A DNA stretch of 64,000 nucleotides from Lysinibacillus xylanilyticus (GCF_001183605.1 NZ_LFXJ01000005.1:2230037-2294036), one strand, 5' to 3'. Positions 1-9,480 are shown, counted from the first letter of the stretch. Program-made: numbers and translations. Notes: generated by a model not told the origin, from the letters alone.

Positions 1-17
1 TTCATCATCTATATAAT

Positions 18-64
18 AAAAGACATACTTCAATTGCCTTTAGGAAACTGAAGTATGTCTTTTC
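18..64. terminator. Bidirectional hairpin terminator
   Basis: A near-perfect inverted repeat with 15-base arms (AAAAGACATACTTCA and its complement) surrounds a 17-base loop. It is flanked by A and T runs so it could end transcription either way. It lies downstream of the minus-strand gene that ends at 265. The rest of 65-264 holds no coding sequence that I recognise. Confidence 0.75.
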
Positions 65-264
65 GATTTTGTTATGAAGTTCTGCTACTTTGAAATCTTT
101 GACGTAGAACTTTTGACCAAGTAATTACTGGTTCCTTATTGTTCACTGCCTTCTAAATGTGTTGGTAGTTCTTTCGATTCCACCGACATATTTGACAGCT
201 ATTGAAAATTAGGTAGCTCATTGCTTCCCTCTCAAACCGCATTATATAAGCATTAAAATAGCCT

Positions 265-999
265 TTAGGATTCTAGTACACTTAAAATAGCATCAAGATC
301 AGTGACAGCAATATCTAGGCGTTCCTTTGCCTCAATATTTTGCTGTTTTAATTGACTAAACTCTAGCAAATTTTTCTCATGCTTTAACTTGATAGAAGAC
401 AAGCGTTCAATTCGCGATTCTACCTTTTCAATTGCTTGCTCACAAACTGCTGTCCATATCTTTTCTGACTGCTGCATTTCAGTCGTTGATGGGTTATGTT
501 GACGCATAATTCGTGCATATACTACTTCAATTTGTTCAATTAGTTCTGAATAAAAATGTCGCTCAACACGAGTTGTTTGAAATGTTGGGTGCTCTCCCTC
601 TTTTGCATATGGGGTAATTTGACGTAGTAGCTTTCCAGCATTTTCTCCGAAACCATGTGATAAATTCAATACATTCATTAACTGTAAAAGTAAACGAATT
701 TCTTCTAGATTAATAAGCTGTGAATCGATGCTTTCCTTTAGCTTTAAGGATTCCATATAGCGTCGATCAAAGTGCTCAATTTCACCATTGCGTTGCTCTA
801 CTAAATGATCACTTGCATTGTCTTTTAAGCTTTTAATATAGCGAATTGCATGGCTTTTCAGCTCTTCCATCGACAGCAAGTTGTCATTGTCTTGTTGTGG
901 CTTTCCTCGTTGAACATACGCAAATGCATCCATTTTTTTGGGCCATTGTGCTGCTGGGGTTTCTTCTAAGACATTATAGCGTATATAAATTCCGTGCAT
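265..999 (-). CDS. Hypothetical coiled-coil protein
   Basis: A 244-residue soluble protein with no signal peptide or membrane segment. I do not recognise the family. The N-terminus (MHGIYIRYNVLEE) is followed by a charged region rich in Glu, Lys, Gln and Leu. Long heptad-like stretches cover about residues 75-115 and 190-244, so it is probably largely helical with coiled coils. I chose the ATG at 999 over the TTG at 1026 because a clean GGAGG lies seven bases before the ATG and there is none before the TTG. The gene stands alone, with a terminator on each side. Confidence 0.7.
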   Translation of the reverse strand: MHGIYIRYNVLEETPAAQWPKKMDAFAYVQRGKPQQDNDNLLSMEELKSHAIRYIKSLKDNASDHLVEQRNGEIEHFDRRYMESLKLKESIDSQLINLEEIRLLLQLMNVLNLSHGFGENAGKLLRQITPYAKEGEHPTFQTTRVERHFYSELIEQIEVVYARIMRQHNPSTTEMQQSEKIWTAVCEQAIEKVESRIERLSSIKLKHEKNLLEFSQLKQQNIEAKERLDIAVTDLDAILSVLES

Positions 1000-1110
1000 T
1001 CCATATCCTCCAAGTCCATTAAACAAGTATCTCTAAAGACAATAAATCGAATACGACATTTTTTCAAGTAAAAAACTTTTAAAGATTGAAAATCCTTCTT
1101 TTGAACAGTA

Positions 1111-1153
1111 ATTCAAAAATCCCGAATAGTCGATACTATTCAGGATTTTTGAA
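1111..1153. terminator. Terminator after the phn operon
   Basis: Inverted repeat with arms AATTCAAAAATCC and CCCGAATAGT pairing around a short loop and flanked by A/T runs. It sits 30 bases past the stop of the last phn gene. Its core resembles the terminators at 30902-30935 and 32948-32995, which share CCCGAATAA arms. Confidence 0.7.
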
Positions 1154-1182
1154 TTTTTTATTATGATGAAAATTTTACCACT

Positions 1183-1989
1183 TCATCCTCTAACTAACTT
1201 TGTTCGTATACGATTTGAAACAAACTCCACTACTAAAATAAGCAAAATAAGTCCCAATAAAATAGCTCCTACCTCTGACCACTTATAGGCATTCATAGCA
1301 AAAATAAGTGGTGCTCCTATTCCGCCAGCTCCAACTAGGCCGAGTACTGTTGCATCACGCAAATTCATATCAAAACGGTAGATAACAATAGATAATAATA
1401 ATGCCGTCAGCTGTGGCCATATTCCAAATCGGATCTTTTCCATTAATGTACAGCCGATAGCCTCCATTGACTCTAGTACACTTTTATCTAAGTCCTCAAT
1501 TACATCTACATATAGCTTTGAAAGCATTCCTATAGACGTCAATGACATTGTTAACACACCAGCAAATGGGCCAGGGCCTGTTACCCTGATAAACATAAGT
1601 CCGTAAACGATCGCTGGAATAGTGCGAATGATGATTAACAACAAACGAACTACAAATGCTATTGGTTTTGGCATAATATTCGAAGCTGATAAAAAGGCCA
1701 AAGGTATCGCCAATAATGCACCTACAATCGTACCAAGAAAGGCAATTGCCATTGTTTCGATTAATAAATAAGGAATACCACCAGTAGAAACATTGAAAAT
1801 TAATGACCAATCAGGATTTAGTAGTCCTACAAGTATGTTTTTAGCAATCTTCGTACCATTTAACGATACATTTTCAAAATGAATTGTTGACACAGACCAT
1901 ACAAATAAAATACTTAAAATAAAGATGGTCATGATGTATGACATGCGTCGATTTGGTTGTAATTGTAATTGCTTGTCGATTGCATTCAT
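1183..1989 (-). CDS. phnE: Phosphonate-type ABC transporter permease
   Basis: Membrane permease of 268 residues and about six hydrophobic segments, with the first near residues 18-36. The cytoplasmic coupling (EAA) loop is visible around residues 173-193 (ESMEAIGCTLMEKIRFG). The sequence between the loops, DATVLGLVGAGGIG, is typical of PhnE. It is the second of two adjacent PhnE-type permeases and would pair with the first as a heterodimer bound to PhnC. The start has a GGGGTGAT ribosome site and lies 10 bases after the stop of the upstream permease gene, so the two are translated from one message. Substrate is inferred from family only: phosphonate, phosphite or a related phosphorus compound. 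Confidence 0.9.
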   Translation of the reverse strand: MNAIDKQLQLQPNRRMSYIMTIFILSILFVWSVSTIHFENVSLNGTKIAKNILVGLLNPDWSLIFNVSTGGIPYLLIETMAIAFLGTIVGALLAIPLAFLSASNIMPKPIAFVVRLLLIIIRTIPAIVYGLMFIRVTGPGPFAGVLTMSLTSIGMLSKLYVDVIEDLDKSVLESMEAIGCTLMEKIRFGIWPQLTALLLSIVIYRFDMNLRDATVLGLVGAGGIGAPLIFAMNAYKWSEVGAILLGLILLILVVEFVSNRIRTKLVRG

Positions 1990-1999
1990 AGCATCACCC

Positions 2000-2815
2000 C
2001 TACATTAATTTCTTGCGAAGATATTCGCTAGTTGTTTCAATAATAAAAACGGTACAAACAAGCATTAGTAAAATCATGCCCACATTCGCATAGCTTCTCC
2101 ACCCTAGACTTTCGTTGAGAAGTAAACCAATCCCACCAGCACCGACATAACCTAAAATAGACGCATAACGAACATTTCCTTCAAAGCAAAATAAAGATGT
2201 CGATAAGTAATTAGGAAGAATCTGAGGCATAATCGCATAACGAAATGCTTGAATCGTTGTCAGTCCCATCGAACACATTGCCTCATAGGCCTTCATATCG
2301 ACACTTTCAATTTGTTCATATAACAATTTCCCAACATATGCAATAGTAAATAAAAAAATAGCAATCGTACCAGCCATTGTACCGAGCCCAAATATAAATG
2401 TTGCAATAAGAGCAACAATCAAAGTAGGTAATGTTCGAAGCAAGCTTAAAATAAATTTGCACGACATAGTGATCCATCTATTTTTTGTAATATTTGTCGC
2501 AGCAAGCATTGAGATAGGCAAGGCACAGATAGCACCTAATACGGAACCAAACAATGACATTTTAATCGTATCGAATAACGGCTGCCATAACTTCGATAAA
2601 TACGTCCAATTAGGTGGTATCATCTGTTGTATAATGACAAAAAACTGACTGATTCGATTGACAATAACCTCTATGCTAAAACCTGTAATACGGATCGAAA
2701 GGAACGTTAATAGAAGCAGAATAAGCAACATCAATGGCATTATCGAGCGTTTCTCCAGCACTTCTTTGTCATTAGGCAATACCATTTTTTTCTGGGATAG
2801 CAGCTTCCATTGCAT
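2000..2815 (-). CDS. phnE: Phosphonate-type ABC transporter permease
   Basis: Permease of 271 residues, the first of two tandem PhnE homologues. It has an N-terminal hydrophobic segment (PLMLLILLLLTFLSI), several more segments, an EAA-like loop (EAMCSMGLTTIQAFRYA) and the conserved YVGAGGIG. A GTG at 2839 extends the frame. The ATG at 2815 is better because a very strong GGGAGGGGGG precedes it at normal spacing, and the GTG would lie upstream of that site. The gene overlaps the end of phnC by 44 bases, which points to translational coupling with the ATPase. Confidence 0.9.
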   Translation of the reverse strand: MQWKLLSQKKMVLPNDKEVLEKRSIMPLMLLILLLLTFLSIRITGFSIEVIVNRISQFFVIIQQMIPPNWTYLSKLWQPLFDTIKMSLFGSVLGAICALPISMLAATNITKNRWITMSCKFILSLLRTLPTLIVALIATFIFGLGTMAGTIAIFLFTIAYVGKLLYEQIESVDMKAYEAMCSMGLTTIQAFRYAIMPQILPNYLSTSLFCFEGNVRYASILGYVGAGGIGLLLNESLGWRSYANVGMILLMLVCTVFIIETTSEYLRKKLM

Positions 2816-3572
2816 GATTGTTTGCCCCCCTCCCTTCACTATTATTATAGATATACGAAAGAATTTCCTCGTCTACCTCACAAGCTCGCCCATCAAAAAC
2901 TATTTCACCGCTTCTCACACCAATAACACGGGTTGCATATGCTAATGCCAGTTCAACGTGATGAATATTAATAATAATTGTCATATTGAACTCTTGATTA
3001 ATGCGTTTAAAATCCTCCATGACTTGCTTTGCCGTGACGGGGTCTAATGAAGCAACAGGTTCATCCGCTAAAATAATCGATGGATTTTGAGCGAGGGTAC
3101 GCGCTAAGGCTACACGCTGTTGTTGACCACCAGATAACTGATCTACTCGTACATACGCCTTGTCTAAAATACCTACCTGATCGAGTGCCATTAATGCTTT
3201 AAGCTTCTCTTCTTTCGTAAAGATGCCGAGCATTTTTCGCCAAAACGGCATATTGGGCACAAAGGAAACGAGGACATTTTTCAATACAGAGACACGTGTT
3301 ACAAGGTTAAATGATTGAAAAATCATCCCGATATTACGTCGTAATTTTCGTATCCCCTTCCCCTTTAGCTGTTGTACGTCAACAGAATCTACACTTAATG
3401 ATCCTCCTGTGATGTCATGCATTTTATTTATACAGCGCAATAAGGTTGATTTCCCTGCACCTGATAAGCCAATAATAGCAACAAATTCGGCCTGCTCAAT
3501 TTGTAGGTTAATTTGATTTAAAGCAAGAAAGCCATTTGGGTATCTTTTTTCTACCTCTCTAAACTCAATCAT
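2772..3572 (-). CDS. phnC: Phosphonate-type ABC transporter ATPase
   Basis: The ATPase subunit, 266 residues. Walker A is GLSGAGKSTLL near residue 35, the Q-loop is FQSFN, the signature is LSGGQQQRVALA and Walker B is IILADEPVASLDP. The H-loop is HHVEL. These are the standard residues of a working importer ATPase, and the PhnC family is recognisable from the spacing and the early RCINKM segment. It follows the binding-protein gene phnD, from which it is separated by a hairpin, and it overlaps the first permease gene. It powers uptake through the two PhnE proteins at the inner face of the membrane. Confidence 0.92.
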   Translation of the reverse strand: MIEFREVEKRYPNGFLALNQINLQIEQAEFVAIIGLSGAGKSTLLRCINKMHDITGGSLSVDSVDVQQLKGKGIRKLRRNIGMIFQSFNLVTRVSVLKNVLVSFVPNMPFWRKMLGIFTKEEKLKALMALDQVGILDKAYVRVDQLSGGQQQRVALARTLAQNPSIILADEPVASLDPVTAKQVMEDFKRINQEFNMTIIINIHHVELALAYATRVIGVRSGEIVFDGRACEVDEEILSYIYNNSEGRGANNHAMEAAIPEKNGIA

Positions 3573-3652
3573 AGAACCGCTCCATTTCTGACAAAGTGCT
3601 GTAGTATTATAAAAAGGGCTATGTCATTCCCAACTTTCAAAGAAGAACAATA

Positions 3653-3703
3653 AAAGAATCTGCAAGCCTTCTGCGGGTAAGCCGCAAGCTTCGCAGATTC
3701 TTT
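3653..3703 (-). terminator. Intra-operon hairpin between phnD and phnC
   Basis: Inverted repeat with arms AAAGAATCTGC and GCAGATTCTTT and an inner GCTTGCGGC/GCCTTCTGC-like stem, placed just after the phnD stop. A partial terminator here would give more binding protein than ATPase and permease, a common arrangement in importer operons. Readthrough is inferred because no separate strong promoter is obvious before phnC. Confidence 0.6.
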
Positions 3704-3716
3704 ACTATAAACCATT

Positions 3717-4784
3717 CTATTTAAGATTTTGAACTAATTCCTGAGCCTTACGCTCATTGTCATAGTCACTATCCTTTGCTACCTGATAACCTTCATGGCT
3801 GTAGATAGCGATAACTTCCTTACCTTTTTCAGAGTTCCCAATATTAATAAATGCTTGCTGAATAGCCTTTTTTAAACTATCATTCATGACCTTTGAATTT
3901 TTACTTACGCTAATTGTGTCATTATAAATAGCAGGCATTACACCGATTAAATCTGTTTCCTCCCAAATAGAAGCTGTGCGACCAAATTCACCTTTCCAGC
4001 TCTTCTCATAATCTCTACGTGCATCTGCATATGTGACCAATACATCAGTTTGACCTGCAGCTAAACGTGCAAACGCATTGCCATAGGAATCAGCCTGAAC
4101 AACCTGCGATAAATCTGGAATTGTTTTATTAAACTTCTCATGTAACCATAATGTAGGGTAAATATAACCTGCTGGTGAAGACGAAGACATAACATTCCAA
4201 GTGACATTATTTAAATCCTCGAAAGTTAATTCTTCACCGTTATTTACTTTCGCAGCTAAAGCTTTACCTTTTTCCGATGGTCCCGCAACTAAAATTGCTC
4301 GATAAGATGTTGTTTGTGTCGTTGTTGGTGCGGTCGGCTTGTTTTTATTCCAATCGATTGGATTATCTGAATCATTACTTAAACCTGCGCGCGTTGCCGT
4401 TAAAATAACTTCTGCGCCATCATCATAAAGGACATATGTCCCCCCAGGAATTAAACCAATATCAGTAGTACCTGCTGATAATGCTTCGCCTACTGCTTCA
4501 TAGTTTGTGCCTACTGTAATATCGATTTCACCTACGTCATAGCCTAAACTTGCTAGCTCGTCCTTTAATAAATTTTTTAAAGGCTCTGTTGCTGTAATAA
4601 TTTCATCAGGATTACGCGAAGGCACAAAGCCAATCGTTAATTTTTTTATAGATTCATTGCCTGTTACTTCTGAGGACACATCTACAGTCTCGTCAGAATT
4701 AGATGTTTTGGAAGCCTCGTTTCCACATGCCATCAAGAACACTGAAAACATACATGTAAAACAGATAAATAGTAATTTCTTCAA
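3717..4784 (-). CDS. phnD: Phosphonate-type substrate-binding lipoprotein
   Basis: A 355-residue lipoprotein. The signal peptide ends in the lipobox LMAC, with the lipid-modified cysteine at residue 20, and a Ser/Thr/Glu-rich linker follows. The mature part has PhnD-family landmarks: LTIGFVPSRNPDEI, GTTDIGLIPGGTYVLY, SSSSPAGYIYPTLWL and the gate residues YADARRDYE. I chose the TTG at 4784 because GGGGAGG lies eight bases upstream and because it starts exactly at the signal peptide. The longer upstream frame would add a hydrophobic tail that makes no sense. It captures the ligand outside the membrane for PhnC/PhnE. Confidence 0.9.
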   Translation of the reverse strand: MKKLLFICFTCMFSVFLMACGNEASKTSNSDETVDVSSEVTGNESIKKLTIGFVPSRNPDEIITATEPLKNLLKDELASLGYDVGEIDITVGTNYEAVGEALSAGTTDIGLIPGGTYVLYDDGAEVILTATRAGLSNDSDNPIDWNKNKPTAPTTTQTTSYRAILVAGPSEKGKALAAKVNNGEELTFEDLNNVTWNVMSSSSPAGYIYPTLWLHEKFNKTIPDLSQVVQADSYGNAFARLAAGQTDVLVTYADARRDYEKSWKGEFGRTASIWEETDLIGVMPAIYNDTISVSKNSKVMNDSLKKAIQQAFINIGNSEKGKEVIAIYSHEGYQVAKDSDYDNERKAQELVQNLK

Positions 4785-4966
4785 GTTATTTTCCTCCCCA
4801 TTCTTGAAATACTTCCTCAGTATATACAGTAAATATTTTCCTGGTATTAATAGAAGGTAAATATATGTTTCTAATATGTAAAACAATATTTTGATATCGT
4901 AAATATGCAAAATTATTAAAAATAACTTTATATACTATGGATATACTAACTAACGGAGGACTTCTT

Positions 4967-6529
4967 ATGACTGAAAAAAAAATACAAATACTTGCAACTA
5001 GTGATATTCACGGTTATATAATGCCCACAACTTTCCGGAATGCACACAATGAGGCACTTGGTTTAGCCAAAATAGCAACAATCATCCAGGAAAAAAGGTT
5101 GGAAGGGCCAACAATTTTAATTGATAACGGAGATTTTATTCAAGGAAGTCCGTTGACCTATTATCATCAAAAGTTTCAAGCACAAGAGCCTAATCCATTA
5201 ATACAAGTTGCCAATGCTCTTCAATATGATGCGATGATATTTGGTAATCACGAATTTAATTATGGGCTGCCTGCCCTACAATCTGTAATAAGCCAGTCCA
5301 ATTTTCCATGGCTAGGCGCCAACATTTTAACAAATAATGGCCAGCACTTTACTAAGCCCTATATCATCAAAGAAATAGAAGGCGTTCGGATAGCTATTTT
5401 AGGCATTACAACTCATTTTGTAACTAAATGGGAGGAACCGGATCATATCAATGGGCTTCGTTTTGAAGATGCTTTCTCTAGTGCAAGCTACTGGGCAAAA
5501 TGGATACGCTCAAATGAGCAAATTGATGTTCTTATTCTTTGCTACCACGGAGGATTTGAGCGAAGTCTAGAAACCGGAGAATTACTCGAAAAAGAAGACG
5601 GGGAAAATCAAGGATATCGTATATGTATCGAAATCGAAGAAGTGGATATCATCATTTCCGGTCATCAACATCGTGAAATTAGCACAACATTTATGGGAAA
5701 ATCAATAGTACAGCCTAACACTAAAGGGATTTGCTTAGCTAGTATAGAACTAAAAATTATGATGGACAGTCAAAAGAAAATCCACTCTATTACCCATACA
5801 CCATCACTGATATATGTTGCGGAAGATATGAAACCAAATACATCTGTTTGCGGCATCATCTCCCCTACTTTCGACAAAACAGAGGCATGGTTAGATGAAA
5901 CGATTGGGATCATTCAAGGAAATATGCTAATCGAGAATACATTTTTGGCACGTATTCAAGAGCATCCATATATCGAATTTATAAATCATATTCAAATGGA
6001 GGCATCTGGAGCTTCTATTTCTTGTACAGCGCTCTTTCACGATGAGTGTGGCGGCTTAAAGCAAGAGGTAACGATTCGTGATATTGTTACAAACTATATT
6101 TACGCAAATACATTAAAAGTTCTTCGTTTATCGGGGCTCGACATCTTACTCGCCCTTGAACAATCAGCGACTTATTTTACTGTAGAGGCAGGAGAACTGA
6201 AAGTAACCGAGACTTTTCTTTATCCTAAAGCACAGCCTTATAATTATGATATGTGGGAAGGGATCGAATATATTTTGGATATTTCAAAGCCTATTGGTGA
6301 GCGTGTTACTAAGCTTACCATCAATGGTGAGCCTATAAAGATGGATGAAGAGTTCGACGTTGTTATGAGTAGCTATCGTGCAACTGGGGCGGGGAATTTT
6401 GATTTTTTAAAAAATCGTCCTGTCGTGAAGGAAATACAAATTGATATAACGGAACTAATTGCAGATTATATTTTAAAACACCCAACTATTCATGCAACAT
6501 GTAATAAAAATTGGCAGGTAACGTTCTAG
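4967..6529 (+). CDS. Bifunctional metallophosphatase/5'-nucleotidase family protein
   Basis: A 520-residue two-domain protein. The N-terminal metallophosphoesterase domain shows the metal-binding motifs TSDIHGY (near residue 11), DNGDFIQGSP, FGNHEFNYG, CYHGG and GHQHRE. The C-terminal 5'-nucleotidase domain follows, with a late RATGAGNFDF segment. Members hydrolyse nucleotides or 2',3'-cyclic nucleotides to release phosphate. Unlike many relatives it has no signal peptide, so it should act in the cytoplasm. The ATG at 4967 is chosen because GGAGG lies seven bases before it. It is divergent from phnD, with a shared 180-base AT-rich region, suggesting a joint phosphorus-salvage role; that link is inference. 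Confidence 0.85.
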   Translation: MTEKKIQILATSDIHGYIMPTTFRNAHNEALGLAKIATIIQEKRLEGPTILIDNGDFIQGSPLTYYHQKFQAQEPNPLIQVANALQYDAMIFGNHEFNYGLPALQSVISQSNFPWLGANILTNNGQHFTKPYIIKEIEGVRIAILGITTHFVTKWEEPDHINGLRFEDAFSSASYWAKWIRSNEQIDVLILCYHGGFERSLETGELLEKEDGENQGYRICIEIEEVDIIISGHQHREISTTFMGKSIVQPNTKGICLASIELKIMMDSQKKIHSITHTPSLIYVAEDMKPNTSVCGIISPTFDKTEAWLDETIGIIQGNMLIENTFLARIQEHPYIEFINHIQMEASGASISCTALFHDECGGLKQEVTIRDIVTNYIYANTLKVLRLSGLDILLALEQSATYFTVEAGELKVTETFLYPKAQPYNYDMWEGIEYILDISKPIGERVTKLTINGEPIKMDEEFDVVMSSYRATGAGNFDFLKNRPVVKEIQIDITELIADYILKHPTIHATCNKNWQVTF

Positions 6530-6533
6530 CATA

Positions 6534-6605
6534 AAAAAATTCGCTCTTTTCCTGTAGGAGAATCCACCTTGGAATGCCGTCCTACAGGAGTATAGCGAAT
6601 TTTTT
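6534..6605. terminator. Bidirectional terminator between convergent genes
   Basis: A long hairpin. The outer arms are AAAAAATTCGCT and AGCGAATTTTTT, with inner arms TCCTGTAGGA and TCCTACAGGA. A/T runs on both sides suit both converging genes. Confidence 0.85.
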
Positions 6606-6619
6606 ATCTTACATCCTAA

Positions 6620-7411
6620 TTAAGAATCTTGTCGTATTTGCTTAATGCTTTTTCCCTCAGTAAAGGCATGAATTGATTTTATTTTACCTACTGATTTGAA
6701 ATTTGCCTTATCATAGACCTTTGCAACCTGTTCATTGATAGGTAAAATCCAGAGATATTCTAACCCCTGCTTTATCGACTCTTGCTGAATATGCTGCAGA
6801 ATATATCCAATCAAACCTCTACCCCGATGGCTTTCAAGTGTTGCTACACTCTCGACTCTCCCTTGATTTCCTGAGACGAAAATATTGGCGGTACAGCAAG
6901 CTGTGCCATCCAATCTTAATAAATAGTACGTAAAATGCGGAGAATGATAAGTTTCCTCAAAGGCTTTTTTGATTAATGCAGGCTCCCCAAATGTAGAAAT
7001 ACTCATTTCTACAGCTAATGCTTCCTCCATATTGGCATCTGTTACACGTTCAATTTGTATTGCTGGATTATGTGGTAATTGTAAGTATTCACCGTTCCAA
7101 CACTGTACATCATCATTAAAACTTTCATATTGAAAGCCATGATTCTCTAACACTTCTATACATGACTGATTTTCCTCCACGTTGTATAAATACAATCTTG
7201 GAATCAGAGATTTTGACTGATAGAAATTTTTGATTTTCTTTAAAAACATATCTGGCTCGGTAATCTTCTTCCAAATGTGTGCATGATTAGCGTCATAATA
7301 TGTTGGCATTTCCTTATTATAAAATAATACTCCTTCGTGACATGTCTCCATCTCACTAAAACTTTTAATATAATCAATATCTAACTGCATGATGTGCTCA
7401 ATTTTTTGCAT
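6620..7411 (-). CDS. GNAT family N-acetyltransferase
   Basis: A 263-residue protein whose C-terminal half is a GNAT domain. The acetyl-CoA loop appears as SHRGRGLIGYILQHI near residues 195-210, preceded by a VESVATL strand and followed by ILPINEQVAKVYDKANFKSVGK, the usual helix-strand end of the fold. The N-terminal half looks like a degenerate second domain. Substrate is not predictable. The ATG at 7411 has GGAGG eight bases upstream, and the gene overlaps the end of the ABC-F gene by 14 bases. It is therefore probably co-transcribed with that putative resistance gene. Confidence 0.85.
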   Translation of the reverse strand: MQKIEHIMQLDIDYIKSFSEMETCHEGVLFYNKEMPTYYDANHAHIWKKITEPDMFLKKIKNFYQSKSLIPRLYLYNVEENQSCIEVLENHGFQYESFNDDVQCWNGEYLQLPHNPAIQIERVTDANMEEALAVEMSISTFGEPALIKKAFEETYHSPHFTYYLLRLDGTACCTANIFVSGNQGRVESVATLESHRGRGLIGYILQHIQQESIKQGLEYLWILPINEQVAKVYDKANFKSVGKIKSIHAFTEGKSIKQIRQDS

Positions 7412-9203
7412 TTTCTGTTCCTCCTTCAATCCATCTTTCATATAAATCTTCTAGCTGCTGTTCAAGCTTTTGACGTTGCTCTTTGGCAAGTGTGAGCTCT
7501 TGTAATTTCATTTCGAGCTTTCCAATTTGTTCTTCAATTGATATCTCTTTTTTAGCAGCATAGGACTTTTCAAGTACTTCTTTTATTACTGGTTCTTTTG
7601 CTACTTCTAAGCGTTTTTGTCTTGCCCATTCATAATCGCCTTCAAATACTTGAATCGTTTCATGCTCAATCCATGCAACTTTAGTAAAAATCTTTTGTAA
7701 AAAATAACGGTCGTGCGAAACACCAATAATAGTCCCTTCAAAGGATTCCAGTGTATCCTCCAATACCTCTCTCGCTTCAATGTCTAAATGATTGGTCGGC
7801 TCATCCAGCATCAATAAATTAATATCCTCATACATTAACTGAGCTAGACGTAAGCGCATTTTTTCACCGCCACTTAAATCCTTCACTTTTTTAAAAACGT
7901 CGTAGCCATAAAATAAAAACTGAGCTAGAATATGACGTGCTTCAGCCTCTGACACAGAGACGCTCTCACGGAAGGCATCTATTAAACGAATGGCAGGATT
8001 CTTATGCTCAAACTGTTGCGATAAGTAGCCAATTTTAACACTGCTGCCGACATGACAAACACCTTCATTCGGTACTATTTCACCTAACATCATTTTTAAT
8101 AACGTTGATTTCCCACTCCCATTGCCACCAACAATTGCCAGTCGTTCTTCGAAGTAAACCGCTAAATTACTTTCCTTAAATAATGGTTTCTCAAATGCAT
8201 GGCTAATGCCCTTCATTTGCACAACCTCTTTACCACTACGCTCAGCCATTGTTAAAGCTAAATTCATTTTCTTTTTCGTTGAAGGCTTCTTCACACGCTC
8301 TATACGGGCTAGTGCTTTTTCCATACTTTTAGCACGACGATGCATGCCAGCATTTGGCGGATTCGCTTCATTTGCCCATTGCTTTAAGCGCTTTATTGTT
8401 TCCTGCATTTTTCTAATTTTCTTTTGCTGTTCTTCGTATTGTGCAAATTGCTGTTCAACCTTTGCTTCCTTTTGTGCTACAAATGCATCGTAATTGCCGA
8501 TATACGTAATTGCCTCTCCATCTTCAATTTCAATTATTTTTTGAGCCATTTGATTCATAAAATGGCGATCATGTGATACTACAATAACAATTCCTGCAAA
8601 GTTTCGGACATAATTTTCTAGCCATTCAATTGCCTGCATATCTAAATGGTTCGTCGGTTCATCTAATAGCAAAATAGAAGGATTACTTAACAGGATTTGC
8701 CCAAGCATCACCTTCGTTTTCTCCCCACCACTTAAGCTACTAAAAGGCTGCTCAAGCAATGGTGTAATACCTAGACCATTTGCAATCATCGCTAATTGCG
8801 CATCAATTTCATAACCACCCTGCAACATAAACTGTTCTTGCACATGACCATATTGCTGCAGTACCTTATCTGTTACAGCTAACTGCATTTCTTGCTCAAG
8901 CTTTGTCATTTTTGCCTTTAATGCATAAATTTCCGCAAATGCTTCCTCCAGCACTTCCTTCACTGAGAACATAGGATATTGTGGAATTTGATGTAAATAA
9001 CCAATTGTCGCTTCCTTACTTTTTATGATTCGTCCCTTATCCGGTGTATCCGAACCAGCTAGTAACTGTAATAAAGTCGTTTTTCCACTGCCATTCACGC
9101 CAACAATGGCAACATGCTCCCCTGTATTCACTTCTAATTGAAGTCCTTCAAATAAAACATTTCCACCAATAATTTTTTGTATTTGCTCAGCCTTAATTTG
9201 CAT
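7398..9203 (-). CDS. ABC-F ATPase, probable ribosomal protection protein
   Basis: A 601-residue protein with two fused ATPase domains and no membrane segment. Domain 1 has GVNGSGKTTLL, LSGGEKTKVMLGQ and LLLDEPTNHLD. Domain 2 has GGNGSGKSTLL, LSGGEKMRLRLAQ and LMLDEPTNHLD. A charged inter-domain linker near residues 245-300 (RLKQWANEANPPNAGMHRRAKS) is the arm that ABC-F proteins insert into the ribosomal E site. A Gln/Glu-rich coiled coil ends the protein. The ATG at 9203 follows GGAGG. ABC-F members either tune translation or displace ribosome-targeting antibiotics. The leader peptide and terminator upstream favour an antibiotic-induced resistance role here; that is inference. Confidence 0.88.
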   Translation of the reverse strand: MQIKAEQIQKIIGGNVLFEGLQLEVNTGEHVAIVGVNGSGKTTLLQLLAGSDTPDKGRIIKSKEATIGYLHQIPQYPMFSVKEVLEEAFAEIYALKAKMTKLEQEMQLAVTDKVLQQYGHVQEQFMLQGGYEIDAQLAMIANGLGITPLLEQPFSSLSGGEKTKVMLGQILLSNPSILLLDEPTNHLDMQAIEWLENYVRNFAGIVIVVSHDRHFMNQMAQKIIEIEDGEAITYIGNYDAFVAQKEAKVEQQFAQYEEQQKKIRKMQETIKRLKQWANEANPPNAGMHRRAKSMEKALARIERVKKPSTKKKMNLALTMAERSGKEVVQMKGISHAFEKPLFKESNLAVYFEERLAIVGGNGSGKSTLLKMMLGEIVPNEGVCHVGSSVKIGYLSQQFEHKNPAIRLIDAFRESVSVSEAEARHILAQFLFYGYDVFKKVKDLSGGEKMRLRLAQLMYEDINLLMLDEPTNHLDIEAREVLEDTLESFEGTIIGVSHDRYFLQKIFTKVAWIEHETIQVFEGDYEWARQKRLEVAKEPVIKEVLEKSYAAKKEISIEEQIGKLEMKLQELTLAKEQRQKLEQQLEDLYERWIEGGTENAKN

Positions 9204-9247
9204 CGTTTTTTCCTCCAATGAAACGTGCGAAAAACATCTATAGACAC

Positions 9248-9280
9248 AAAAAAGACTGCTCGATTAACAAGCAGTCTTTT
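9248..9280 (-). terminator. Attenuator-like terminator in the ABC-F leader
   Basis: On the minus strand, arms AAAAGACTGCT and AGCAGTCTTTT enclose a nine-base loop and run straight into a T tract. It lies between the leader ORF stop (9307) and the ABC-F start (9203). It therefore sits in the transcribed leader of the gene rather than after another gene, which is what a transcription attenuator looks like. Confidence 0.8.
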
Positions 9281-9306
9281 CCTCATTAGGTTGTGAAAAA
9301 GAATGG

Positions 9307-9447
9307 TTAATTCGCTACGTTTGATATTTGATTTTGCTTAAAAATGGACAGACCTATCCCGTTGTTCGCAAAATCGAAAGTAATCACACGTGCAAAATAC
9401 ATAGCTGTATCCACTTTTACACATGTTTTCGTAGCGTTTTTATTCAT
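9307..9447 (-). CDS. Putative leader peptide of the ABC-F gene
   Basis: A 46-codon reading frame from ATG at 9447 to TAA at 9307. It is preceded by an excellent GGAGGTGA ribosome site six bases from the ATG. The peptide starts MNKNATKTCVKV, has a middle FARVITFDF stretch and ends QISNVAN. I do not recognise it. Its position between a promoter and an intrinsic terminator, directly before an ABC-F gene, fits a regulatory peptide whose translation stalls in the presence of a drug. It could instead be a small stand-alone protein. Confidence 0.6.
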   Translation of the reverse strand: MNKNATKTCVKVDTAMYFARVITFDFANNGIGLSIFKQNQISNVAN

Positions 9448-9480
9448 TCCTTTTCACCTCCGTTCATAATAGTTAACTTT

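Noticed and set aside
2658..2945. A 95-codon plus-strand frame
   Set aside because: It is antisense to phnE and phnC, whose motifs are certain.
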